DNA from: UTPRO1 sp031400185
GTDB taxonomy: Bacteria; Desulfobacterota; Binatia; UTPRO1
Length of the DNA stretch: 10,398 bases
Direction of reading: 5' to 3'
Assembly: GCA_031400185.1 (NCBI GenBank)
Contig: JANNPN010000140.1
Location: 1 to 10,398 of the forward strand
Position numbers and translations under genes: made by a program. The notes under the pieces are model-generated. The model was given only the letters and a program-made list of their open reading frames with translations, ran no database searches and had not been told where the DNA came from. Below are positions 1 to 6,035 of this stretch, piece by piece; position 1 is the first letter of the stretch; every line of letters starts with the position of its first letter.

Positions 1-84
1 GGCATAGCGGAGCTATGCCGCACAAGCGAGTCGACCGAGCAACGACGCAGATGGCCCTTTTTCAGCAACCTGCTCAGAGGCCCC
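1..84. repeat. Probable half of a dispersed hairpin-type intergenic repeat
   Basis: Positions 1-8 and 12-19 are perfect inverted copies (GGCATAGC / GCTATGCC) around a 3-base loop. They are followed by a non-coding tail ending in GGCCCTTTTTCAGCAACCTG at about 54-73. From memory, tails of this kind (AAAAAGGGCC..TTGCTGAAA and its complement) occur as long imperfect hairpins between genes in several deltaproteobacterial genomes, with a small palindrome at the tip. If so, the window begins near the tip and the matching left arm lies outside it. On the minus strand the element starts right at the dksA stop codon and may terminate that transcript. No second copy was found in this window, so the dispersed nature is inference. 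Confidence 0.45.
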
Positions 85-442
85 GTTGTTTGCGTTCGTT
101 TACTTCTTGGAGCGACTTGCAGTCGATGCAGAGCGTCGTGACGGGGCGGGCTTCGAGGCGTTCGCGGCCGATCTTTTCGTCGCACTCCTCGCACTTCCCG
201 TAGCTGCCGTCGTCGATGCGGGTGAGGGCTTCCTTGATCTTGACGATCAGCTTCCGCTCGCGGTCGCGGATGCGGAGCGTGAAGTTGCGGTTGGACTCGA
301 GCGAGGCGCGGTCGGTCGGGTCGGGAAAATTCTCGGCCTTGGCGTCGGTCATGCCGTCGACCGTGCGGTCGGCTTCCTTCAGGAGCTCGTCGAGCTTCTC
401 TTGGAGCAACGTCTGAAAGTACTTGAGCTCGCGTTCACGCAT
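74..442 (-). CDS. dksA: DksA/TraR family C4 zinc-finger transcription regulator
   Basis: The product is 122 residues and matches the DksA family, which binds the RNA polymerase secondary channel and, with ppGpp, shifts transcription at stable-RNA and amino-acid promoters. The N-terminal half is charged and helical, the expected coiled coil. Its tip carries D41-P-T-D44-R-A46, the DxxDxA motif needed for DksA action. A four-cysteine zinc finger follows at C84, C87, C105 and C108. The length is that of short DksA proteins common outside the enterics. I chose the ATG at 442. An in-frame ATG at 514 would add 24 residues (rich in Trp, Leu and Arg) that do not resemble the family and run through two inverted repeats. 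No Shine-Dalgarno site is evident; a hairpin sits directly before the start. The gene is divergent from larC. DksA itself versus a DksA-like paralogue cannot be settled from this sequence. Confidence 0.9.
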   Translation of the reverse strand: MRERELKYFQTLLQEKLDELLKEADRTVDGMTDAKAENFPDPTDRASLESNRNFTLRIRDRERKLIVKIKEALTRIDDGSYGKCEECDEKIGRERLEARPVTTLCIDCKSLQEVNERKQRGL

Positions 443-470
443 GCCGTCGGCCCATAAGGGGGTCCGACGG
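443..470 (-). promoter_or_regulatory. Hairpin abutting the dksA start codon
   Basis: CCGTCGG at 444-450 and CCGACGG at 464-470 are perfect inverted copies. Inside them CCC/GGG can add three more pairs, leaving a small loop. On the minus strand this stem ends one base before the dksA ATG, so it would cover the place where a ribosome binding site should lie. It could tune dksA translation, or the repeat could be a protein operator in the DNA. Confidence 0.45.
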
Positions 471-481
471 TACCACAGCCG

Positions 482-512
482 AAAAAGACCGCAAACTAGC
501 GACCTTGCGGTC
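482..512 (-). terminator. Intrinsic-terminator-like hairpin upstream of dksA
   Basis: GACCGCAA at 487-494 and TTGCGGTC at 505-512 form a perfect 8-base inverted repeat with a 10-base spacer. Read on the minus strand, the hairpin is followed at once by TTTTT (the complement of 482-486), the layout of a rho-independent terminator. No minus-strand gene lies upstream to be terminated, because larC runs the other way. It could stop antisense transcription from larC, act as an attenuator in a dksA leader, or be an operator. Confidence 0.5.
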
Positions 513-538
513 ATGTGGTCCGCGGGTTACGAGCGACC

Positions 539-1708
539 GTGCGCGCGTTCTTCGACGCCTTCTCGGGCATCTCCGGCGACATGACGGTCGGGGCGCTCCT
601 CGATCTCGGCGCCCCGTTCGACGCGGTGCAGGCGGCGATCGCGGGCCTCGGGCTGCCCGATCTCGCGGTCGCCACCGAGCGCGCGGAGGTCGAGGGCGTC
701 TCGGCGACGCGCTTCATCGTGCACGCCGGCGAGCCGCCCGGAGAGCGGACGTTCGCCGTCGTCCGCGAGATCGTCGGACGCGGCGGGCTCGCCCCGCGCG
801 TGCGCGATCGCGCCCTCGCGGTCTTCCGCGCGCTCGCCGAGGTCGAGGCGCGGATCCACGACTCGACGCCGGACGACGTGCATTTCCACGAGGTCGGCGG
901 TGCCGACGCGATCGCGGACGTCGTCGGCGCCGCGGTCGCCGCCGAGGCGCTCGACCTCGGGATGATCCACGTGGGCCCGCTGCCGCTCGGCAGCGGCACC
1001 GTCGCGAGCCGGCACGGCCGGCTGCCGGTGCCGGCGCCGGCGACCGTCGAGCTGCTCCGCGGATACGCGGTCGTGCTCGGCGACGGGGAGGGCGAGATGG
1101 TGACGCCGACGGGCGCCGCGATCCTCCGCGGCTTCGGCGCGGTCGCGGGGTCGCCGCCGGGCTTCCGGCCGCTCCGCGCCGGCTACGGCGCGGGCACGCG
1201 CCGGCTCGCGGACCGCCCGAACGTGCTGCGCATCATGTTGGGAGAGGGCGACGCCCTTCCCGCGGGCGTCATGACGGACGCGATGATCGTCGTCGAGTGC
1301 AACATCGACGACATGAGCCCTGAGCTCTACGAGCACGTGATGGCGCGCGTCTTCGCCGCGGGCGCGGTCGATGTGACCCTCGTGCCGGTCCACATGAAGA
1401 AGAACCGTCCGGGGGTGACGCTGCAGGCGATCGTCGCGCCCGCAGCGCGCGACGCGGTCGCCGCGGTGCTCTTCGCGGAGACGACGACGCTCGGGGTGCG
1501 CACGCACGGCGTCACGCGGCTCAAGGTGCCGCGCCGGGCCGCGGAAGTTGCGACGAGCTACGGACCGATCGCGGTCAAGATCGCGGGCGGCGACGGCACG
1601 CCGGAGCTTGTGACGCCCGAGTACGAGAGCTGCCGCGCGGCCGCGGAGCAACACGGGGTGCCGCTCCGACTCGTCTACGACGCCGCCCGGACCGCGGCGC
1701 GGCGCTGA
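539..1708 (+). CDS. larC: LarC, nickel-pincer cofactor nickel-insertion protein
   Basis: The product is 389 residues and matches LarC (formerly DUF111). LarC is the CTP-dependent enzyme that inserts nickel into pyridinium-3,5-bisthiocarboxylate mononucleotide, making the cofactor of lactate racemase (LarA) and related racemases and epimerases. Family blocks appear in order: DAFSGISGDM at 6-15, HFHEVGGADA at 115-124, SRHGRLPVPAPAT at 157-169, MVTPTGAA at 187-194, CNIDDMSPE at 254-262, MKKNRPG at 286-292 and PEYESC at 360-365. The N- and C-terminal parts are in one frame, unlike Lactiplantibacillus plantarum, where a ribosomal frameshift joins LarC1 and LarC2. I chose GTG at 539 because it puts FFDAFSGISGDM near the N-terminus as in homologues. 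GTG at 515 would add eight residues; neither start has a strong Shine-Dalgarno site. No larA, larB or larE lies in the window. The 3' end overlaps the convergent membrane gene by 34 bases. Confidence 0.9.
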   Translation: MRAFFDAFSGISGDMTVGALLDLGAPFDAVQAAIAGLGLPDLAVATERAEVEGVSATRFIVHAGEPPGERTFAVVREIVGRGGLAPRVRDRALAVFRALAEVEARIHDSTPDDVHFHEVGGADAIADVVGAAVAAEALDLGMIHVGPLPLGSGTVASRHGRLPVPAPATVELLRGYAVVLGDGEGEMVTPTGAAILRGFGAVAGSPPGFRPLRAGYGAGTRRLADRPNVLRIMLGEGDALPAGVMTDAMIVVECNIDDMSPELYEHVMARVFAAGAVDVTLVPVHMKKNRPGVTLQAIVAPAARDAVAAVLFAETTTLGVRTHGVTRLKVPRRAAEVATSYGPIAVKIAGGDGTPELVTPEYESCRAAAEQHGVPLRLVYDAARTAARR

Positions 1709-2616
1709 GTGGCGTCCGCGGCACGCCGCGGCTCACGATCCCACCCGAGCACCCGCTCCCACGGCACCCAGAAGACGTTGCACGCCATCATGTGGAGGAA
1801 GCTCGGCCCGAGCAGCACCCGGATGCCGACCTGCATGAGGAGCGCGCCCGGCACGAGCAACGCGCGCGCCCGCCGATCGACGAGCGCCAGCGGATAGCCG
1901 GCCTCGCAGACGATGGCCGCGGCGGCGAGCCCGCGGCAGAGCCACGCGTGGCGCGCGAGCTCGAGCCCGAGCGCCGTCAGCGGGACCGCGTTCCCGACGC
2001 GGTACTGGTGCTGGACGAGGAAGATCGCCATCGAGTCGGAGAAGATCCAGGCGAGGCCGCTCGTTCGGAGCTTGCTCACGCCGGCCGTGAAGAAGACGAG
2101 CGCGAGCACGATCCAGATGGCGCGGATCGGCCACGTGTATTCGCCCGACGGGACGACGGCTGGTGCGCCGCGCCGGCGTGCGAGCACGCGGCCGAGCGCG
2201 AACGCGTCCCCCGCGCGCGCGACGGCGAGGATCGCGAATACGAAGATCAGGAACGCGTCGTAGTGGTGGATCTTGCCGAAGCAGTGCGGAAGGCCGAGCA
2301 GGTAGAACCCGAGCACGAGCGCGATCACGATGCTCGCACGCGTCGCCAGGCCGAGGCAGGCACCGACGAGCGCGATCTTCCATGCGAGCTGCAGCGCCCC
2401 GAGCGTCCCGGCGTCGAGCACCGGAAGGTGGAGCACGGAGAACGACCACGTCGGGTGCCAGAAGACCGCGTCGACGCCCGCCCAGGGCCGGAAGTCGTAG
2501 GGCGCATAGAGCACCGCGAGGATGCCGAAGAAGACGCAGCGGCCGACGCCGAGGTCGACGGGCGAGCGTGGTGCGAACCACCAGGCGTCCCAGCGCGCGC
2601 GGAGACCGGCGCTCAC
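1675..2616 (-). CDS. HTTM / vitamin K-dependent gamma-carboxylase-like membrane protein
   Basis: The product is a 313-residue polytopic inner-membrane protein. Hydrophobic segments lie near residues 24-41, 72-94, 95-111, 119-135, 165-183, 226-246 and 252-270. Features typical of bacterial HTTM-domain proteins (horizontally transferred transmembrane domain, related to vitamin K-dependent gamma-carboxylase) are a His-rich loop KIHHYD at 115-120 before a membrane helix and a FFTAGVSKL segment at 175-183. Most bacterial members have no known substrate, so carboxylase activity cannot be claimed. The start is GTG at 2616. Its first bases form a GTGA overlap with the stop of the preceding small gene, so the two are probably translationally coupled. 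The last ~20 residues are an Ala/Arg-rich tail encoded antisense to the end of larC. Family assignment is fairly secure; function is unknown. Confidence 0.75.
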   Translation of the reverse strand: MSAGLRARWDAWWFAPRSPVDLGVGRCVFFGILAVLYAPYDFRPWAGVDAVFWHPTWSFSVLHLPVLDAGTLGALQLAWKIALVGACLGLATRASIVIALVLGFYLLGLPHCFGKIHHYDAFLIFVFAILAVARAGDAFALGRVLARRRGAPAVVPSGEYTWPIRAIWIVLALVFFTAGVSKLRTSGLAWIFSDSMAIFLVQHQYRVGNAVPLTALGLELARHAWLCRGLAAAAIVCEAGYPLALVDRRARALLVPGALLMQVGIRVLLGPSFLHMMACNVFWVPWERVLGWDREPRRAADATQRRAAVRAAS

Positions 2617-3080
2617 GGGAGAACCGCTTCCAGGACGAGGTCGCGGCGCGCGGGCCGGTCGACGTTGCCGGCATCGAGCTCCAGCACCCAGCGCTCGTGG
2701 TAGAGCCGGAGCGCGGCGAGCGCCGGGCCGTCGTGCTCGCCGGTGCGCCGGCGTTGCTCGTAGCGGGCGAGCACGTCGCGGAGCGCCGTCGTCGCACGCA
2801 CGCGGCCGTCGGGCTCCTGCAGGATCGTCCCCACGGCTTGCATGAGACGCGACTGATCGAGCGGCTCGAGAAAGCGCGTCTGCCAGAGCGTGATCTCACC
2901 GCCGTCGGGGCGGACACCGGACAGGCGCGGCGTCAGCATCGACCACTCGCGCGCCGCGTGCGCGTACATCGGATACTGCGAGAACGGCCAATGCTCGCGA
3001 TCGACGACGAGGTCGTAGAGGTGGCCGCCGACGATCACGGTCACGAGACCGTAGACGAGCCACCGCCGCCACGCCGCCAT
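2613..3080 (-). CDS. Small membrane-anchored partner of the HTTM protein, function unknown
   Basis: The product is 155 residues. One hydrophobic segment at about 6-25, after a basic MAAWRRW start, suggests an N-terminal membrane anchor. Just after it comes HWPFSQYPMY (30-39), an aromatic- and proline-rich stretch of a kind I associate with small proteins next to HTTM genes; that recollection is not a database result. The rest is soluble, has no cysteine and gives no recognised enzyme motif. The stop overlaps the HTTM start as GTGA, so the pair is likely made in fixed proportion and may form one complex. The ATG at 3080 has only a weak purine-rich sequence upstream. The gene is divergent from the glycosyltransferase-like gene across about 90 bases. 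Confidence 0.7.
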   Translation of the reverse strand: MAAWRRWLVYGLVTVIVGGHLYDLVVDREHWPFSQYPMYAHAAREWSMLTPRLSGVRPDGGEITLWQTRFLEPLDQSRLMQAVGTILQEPDGRVRATTALRDVLARYEQRRRTGEHDGPALAALRLYHERWVLELDAGNVDRPARRDLVLEAVLP

Positions 3081-3171
3081 CGCCGCTCGTCTACCGCGAC
3101 TCGCGCGCGCGTGTCATCTCATCCGGCGCCGCGATTTGCCCGCCGCCCGGTGCTGTGCGACAGCCGGAGGG
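3081..3171. promoter_or_regulatory. Divergent intergenic region
   Basis: This 91-base gap separates two divergent genes, so it must hold promoters for both. I see no convincing -35/-10 pair. A GGAGG at 3166-3170 is the only ribosome-binding-like sequence for the plus-strand gene. It lies one base from the GTG at 3172, which is too close, and ten bases from an in-frame CTG at 3181. Confidence 0.35.
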
Positions 3172-4086
3172 GTGCGGTTACTGAGCTTCACCCTCTACGG
3201 TGCCGATCGGCTCTACTGTCACGGCGCGATTCGCAACGCCGAGCTCGCCCCCGAGATCTACCCGGGCTGGCGGGTACGCTTCGCCGTCGACGACACGGTG
3301 CCGCCGGACGTGTGCGATCGCTTGCGCGCGCTCGGGGCCGACGTCGTGCCCATGCAGAGGTCGCTCGGGCCCGAGTACCCGAAGTTCCGGCGGTTTCTGG
3401 TTGCGGCCGATCCGGCCGTCGAGCGCTTCGCCTGCCGCGACGCCGACTCGCGTCTGAACGTGCGCGAGAAGGCGGCGGTCGACGAGTGGATCGCTTCCGG
3501 GGTGCCGTGCCACGTCATGCGCGACTCCGTGCACCACGACCGCCGGATGATGGGCGGCATGTGGGCCGGCATCGGGGGCCTGATCCCCGACATCGCCGCG
3601 CGCATCGACGCCTGGGGGCGATTCGAACGCTGGGGAGATTCCGACCTGTTCATGTCGGAGGTCGTGTGGCCGCTCGTGCGCGACCGGCTGTACGTGCACG
3701 ACAGCGCCGGTCACTTCGGCGATGGCCGGCCGTTCCCGCCGCACCCGCCGCTCACGGGCACCTGCTACGTCGGGGAGATCGTGCCCGTCGACCGGCCGCC
3801 GCTCGACGTGTGGCGCGAGGTCGGCGTGCTGCGCGACCAGGTCGCGACGCTGCACGCCGAGCTCGGGCGTCGCGACGCCGAGAACGCCGCGGCACAGGCC
3901 GAGATCGCGCGACAGGTCGAGGCGCGGTTGCTCGTCGAGGCCGAGGTCGAGCGGCGCGAGCAGGCACGACTCCAGGACGAGGCCCGCGCCCGCGACACGA
4001 CGCGGGCCGCGCGGCGGGCACACCGCTCGTTGCTCCGTCGGGTGCTGGCGGGCTTCGAGCGCCGGGCGCGGTCGACCCAGGAGTAG
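3172..4086 (+). CDS. GT-A-like glycosyltransferase candidate with C-terminal coiled coil
   Basis: The product is 304 residues from GTG 3172. The N-terminal ~200 residues look like a GT-A-fold sugar-transferase-related family: a first strand LLSFTLYG (3-10), then GAIRNAELAPEIYPGW (18-33), and CRDADSRLNVREK (88-100), where D90-A-D92 fits the metal-binding DxD motif. A conserved-looking HxMRD..HH and GGMWAGIGG region follows at 114-136. Residues about 211-285 are rich in Glu, Arg, Ala and Gln with heptad-like spacing and probably form a coiled coil, followed by a basic tail. There is no signal peptide, so it should be cytoplasmic or membrane-peripheral, perhaps adding sugar to a surface polymer. 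The start is uncertain: TTG 3136 and CTG 3181 are alternatives. Substrate is unknown. A role with the following lipoprotein gene, 58 bases away, is not shown. Confidence 0.65.
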   Translation: MRLLSFTLYGADRLYCHGAIRNAELAPEIYPGWRVRFAVDDTVPPDVCDRLRALGADVVPMQRSLGPEYPKFRRFLVAADPAVERFACRDADSRLNVREKAAVDEWIASGVPCHVMRDSVHHDRRMMGGMWAGIGGLIPDIAARIDAWGRFERWGDSDLFMSEVVWPLVRDRLYVHDSAGHFGDGRPFPPHPPLTGTCYVGEIVPVDRPPLDVWREVGVLRDQVATLHAELGRRDAENAAAQAEIARQVEARLLVEAEVERREQARLQDEARARDTTRAARRAHRSLLRRVLAGFERRARSTQE

Positions 4087-4130
4087 CCACGGCGCGCGAC
4101 ATGTGATTGTTGAGCGGACCGGCGGCTGAC

Positions 4131-4144
4131 GTAAGGAGGATCGA
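4131..4144 (+). promoter_or_regulatory. Strong ribosome binding site for the propeller lipoprotein
   Basis: AAGGAGGA at 4133-4140 lies four bases before the ATG at 4145. It is the best Shine-Dalgarno match in the window, fixes this start and suggests high expression. Confidence 0.8.
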
Positions 4145-5071
4145 ATGGGTCGAGGAGCGCGGGGTTTTGGGGTGCGACAGCTCTGCTGGGCGGCCGTCGT
4201 GGCGTCGGCGGTTCTCGCGGTCGCGTGCGGCGGCGGGGGCGGCGGCGACGACGATCAAGAGGGCTATCGCGGCGTTACGGGCGGCGGCGGTCCGTTCGTC
4301 GCGGTCGGCACGAACGGCATCCTCGCGACCTCGGCGGACGGGCAGAACTTCGACGGCGCCGACTCCGGCGTCGACGCGACCCTGAACGGCGCGACCTTCG
4401 GGGCCGGTCTCTACGTCGTCGTCGGCGACTCGGGTACGATCCTCACCTCGACCGACGGCGTCACCTGGACGCCCGAAACGGTGCCGACGACGGTGTCGTT
4501 GCAGGACGTCACCCACGCGAACGGCGTCTTCGTCGCCGTCGGCTACCTCGGTACGATCCTCACCTCGCCGAACGGCCACACGTGGACCGCGGTCGATGCG
4601 GGTACCGAGAACGCGCTTCGCGGGGTCACGTTCGGCGGTGGGCGCTTCGTCACCGTCGGCGACTCTGGGACGATCCTCACGTCCGCCGACAGCACGACCT
4701 GGACCGCGCGCGACTCGGGCTCGGCGCAGGGGCTCGCGCGCGTGCGCTTCGGCGCCGGCCGCTTCATAGCGGTCGGGTTCGTCGGCACGGTTGCGGTCTC
4801 GACCGACGGCCTCACCTGGTCGTCGCGGCGCGAGAACTTCGCGAACTTCGTCAGCCTGAACGACGTCGCCTTCGGCAAGGGCTCGTTCGTGATCGTGGGA
4901 GCGAGCGGCGTCATCGTCACCACGCCCGACGGGGGCGTGCTCACGCAGCAGGTCTCACGCACCACGCGCCAGCTCTCGGCGGTGACGTTCGCGAGCGAGC
5001 ACTTCGTCGCGGTCGGCGGCGACCTGATCGTCGACACCTCGCCCGACGGCATCACCTGGGAAACGCAGTAG
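4145..5071 (+). CDS. Lipoprotein with seven ~39-residue beta-propeller repeats
   Basis: The product is 308 residues. A basic N-terminus, a hydrophobic stretch and A25-V-A-C28 form a signal peptide II, so the mature protein should be lipid-anchored at Cys28. A Gly/Asp linker (29-39) follows. Seven repeats then begin near residues 51, 90, 129, 168, 207, 248 and 287, each resembling FVAVGxxGTILTSxDGxTW. The S-x-D-G-x-T-W part is close to the Asp-box (BNR/sialidase-type) turn, and seven such units predict a closed seven-bladed beta-propeller, as in Ycf48-like proteins. No catalytic residues are recognisable, so a binding or scaffold role at the cell envelope is most likely. Blade pitch is exactly 39 residues for the first five, and the DNA repeats too. 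The LolA-like gene follows after 40 bases, probably in the same transcript. Confidence 0.8.
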   Translation: MGRGARGFGVRQLCWAAVVASAVLAVACGGGGGGDDDQEGYRGVTGGGGPFVAVGTNGILATSADGQNFDGADSGVDATLNGATFGAGLYVVVGDSGTILTSTDGVTWTPETVPTTVSLQDVTHANGVFVAVGYLGTILTSPNGHTWTAVDAGTENALRGVTFGGGRFVTVGDSGTILTSADSTTWTARDSGSAQGLARVRFGAGRFIAVGFVGTVAVSTDGLTWSSRRENFANFVSLNDVAFGKGSFVIVGASGVIVTTPDGGVLTQQVSRTTRQLSAVTFASEHFVAVGGDLIVDTSPDGITWETQ

Positions 5072-5111
5072 TCACGTCGACTCGGGTCGCGCGCCGCGCT
5101 ACGAAAGACGC

Positions 5112-6020
5112 GTGACGCGCGATTGGCGGCGGTGGGCGAAGACGTTCGCGGCGGGAGTGATGGTACCGCTTGCCGTCGCGAGCGGGGCCGCACACGCGGC
5201 GGAGCCTGCGCGTCCCGATGAGGCGGTCACGACACCGAGTCCACGCGAGCTCGAAGACGTCCTGCCGGAAGGCGCCGAGCTCGGGGGTCGCGCGATCTAC
5301 GATCGCCTCTTCAAGAACCGGAAGCGCCTCCGTACGGTCGTCGAGGTCGGGCGCATTCTCTCGACGGACCCTGGCGGGAATCCGCAACAGACGAACTTCG
5401 TGATGCGCGCCAAGGACTACCGCAACGCCGCCGACGAGGCGACCGACGGGGTCTTCGCGAAAGTGCTCATCACGCTGACGGGCCCGCGCGATCTCGAACA
5501 CACGGGGTACCTCTACATCCACCGGAGCGACCGCGAGGACGACCAGTTCATGTACTCCCCGATGCGAAAGCGCGCTGCCCGCGCCCACATGCGCGGGCAG
5601 AGCATCGCGGGGACGGACTTCAGCTTCGACGATTTTCTCTCCACCCTCGACGATCTCGAGCACGCCACGTATCGCCGTCTCCCCGACGAGACCATCGACG
5701 GCGTGTCGTGCTACGTCGTCGAGGCGACCACGCTGCCGAAGAGCAAGTCGCGGTACACGCGAAGCGTCGCGGCGATCGAGAAGGAGCACTACGTGCCGCT
5801 CCGCACCCGCTACTGGGACGAGGTCGGCGTCGAGGTGAAGGAGCTGCGCTCCCCGCGCGCCTCGCTCAAGGCGTACGACGGCGTCTGGGTCCCGACGGAG
5901 TCGACGATGACCGACCTTCTCGAGGACACCAAGTCGACGCTCACGATCGAAAGCGTCGACCCCAACCCGACGCTCGCTGAGACGGAGTTCACGACGGCCG
6001 CATTGGAACGCCGACCCTAG
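5112..6020 (+). CDS. LolA-like outer membrane lipoprotein-sorting protein, periplasmic
   Basis: The product is 302 residues. The N-terminus is a Sec signal peptide with likely cleavage after A27-H-A29. The body matches the LolA-like 'outer membrane lipoprotein-sorting protein' family, whose beta-barrel-like fold binds lipid or lipoprotein acyl chains in the periplasm. Typical parts are the RGQSIAGTDFSFDDFLSTLDD region (161-181), with the family's GTDFSY/FxD signature, a preceding FMYSPMRKRAAR block (146-157), and a later WVPTES strand. Such genes often sit beside an RND/MMPL-type exporter; none is present here and the neighbour is the propeller lipoprotein. The start is GTG at 5112 with only a weak GAAAG upstream, consistent with coupling to the previous gene. 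It is not classical LolA, and the cargo is unknown. Confidence 0.75.
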   Translation: MTRDWRRWAKTFAAGVMVPLAVASGAAHAAEPARPDEAVTTPSPRELEDVLPEGAELGGRAIYDRLFKNRKRLRTVVEVGRILSTDPGGNPQQTNFVMRAKDYRNAADEATDGVFAKVLITLTGPRDLEHTGYLYIHRSDREDDQFMYSPMRKRAARAHMRGQSIAGTDFSFDDFLSTLDDLEHATYRRLPDETIDGVSCYVVEATTLPKSKSRYTRSVAAIEKEHYVPLRTRYWDEVGVEVKELRSPRASLKAYDGVWVPTESTMTDLLEDTKSTLTIESVDPNPTLAETEFTTAALERRP

Positions 6021-6035
6021 ACGCGAACGCGCGTC
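6020..6035. terminator. Short hairpin shared by two convergent genes
   Basis: GACGCG at 6020-6025 and CGCGTC at 6030-6035 form a perfect 6-base stem with loop AACG. The stem overlaps the last base of the LolA-like stop (6018-6020) and the first bases of the P450 stop (6034-6036). No T-run follows on either strand, so it would be a weak or rho-assisted bidirectional terminator. Confidence 0.4.

Noticed and set aside
443..514. 24-residue N-terminal extension of dksA from ATG 514
   Set aside because: It is unlike DksA N-termini and runs through two inverted repeats; ATG 442 gives normal family length.
443..538. Sigma-70 promoter for dksA (TTGCGG..TACCGT)
   Set aside because: The spacer is 16 bases and the -10 match is poor; the TTGCGG is part of the inverted repeat.
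527..1654. 375-codon minus-strand open frame
   Set aside because: It is antisense to larC, which has clear family motifs; the product is charged low-complexity sequence.
3136..3171. TTG 3136 as start of the glycosyltransferase-like gene
   Set aside because: The added residues (MPAARCCATAGG) do not fit, and a GGAGG lies inside the extension. GTG 3172 or CTG 3181 is more likely, though not proven.
2163..4106. 647-codon plus-strand open frame
   Set aside because: It crosses two minus-strand genes and a different frame of the glycosyltransferase-like gene, and is mostly Arg, Ala and Gly with no domain.
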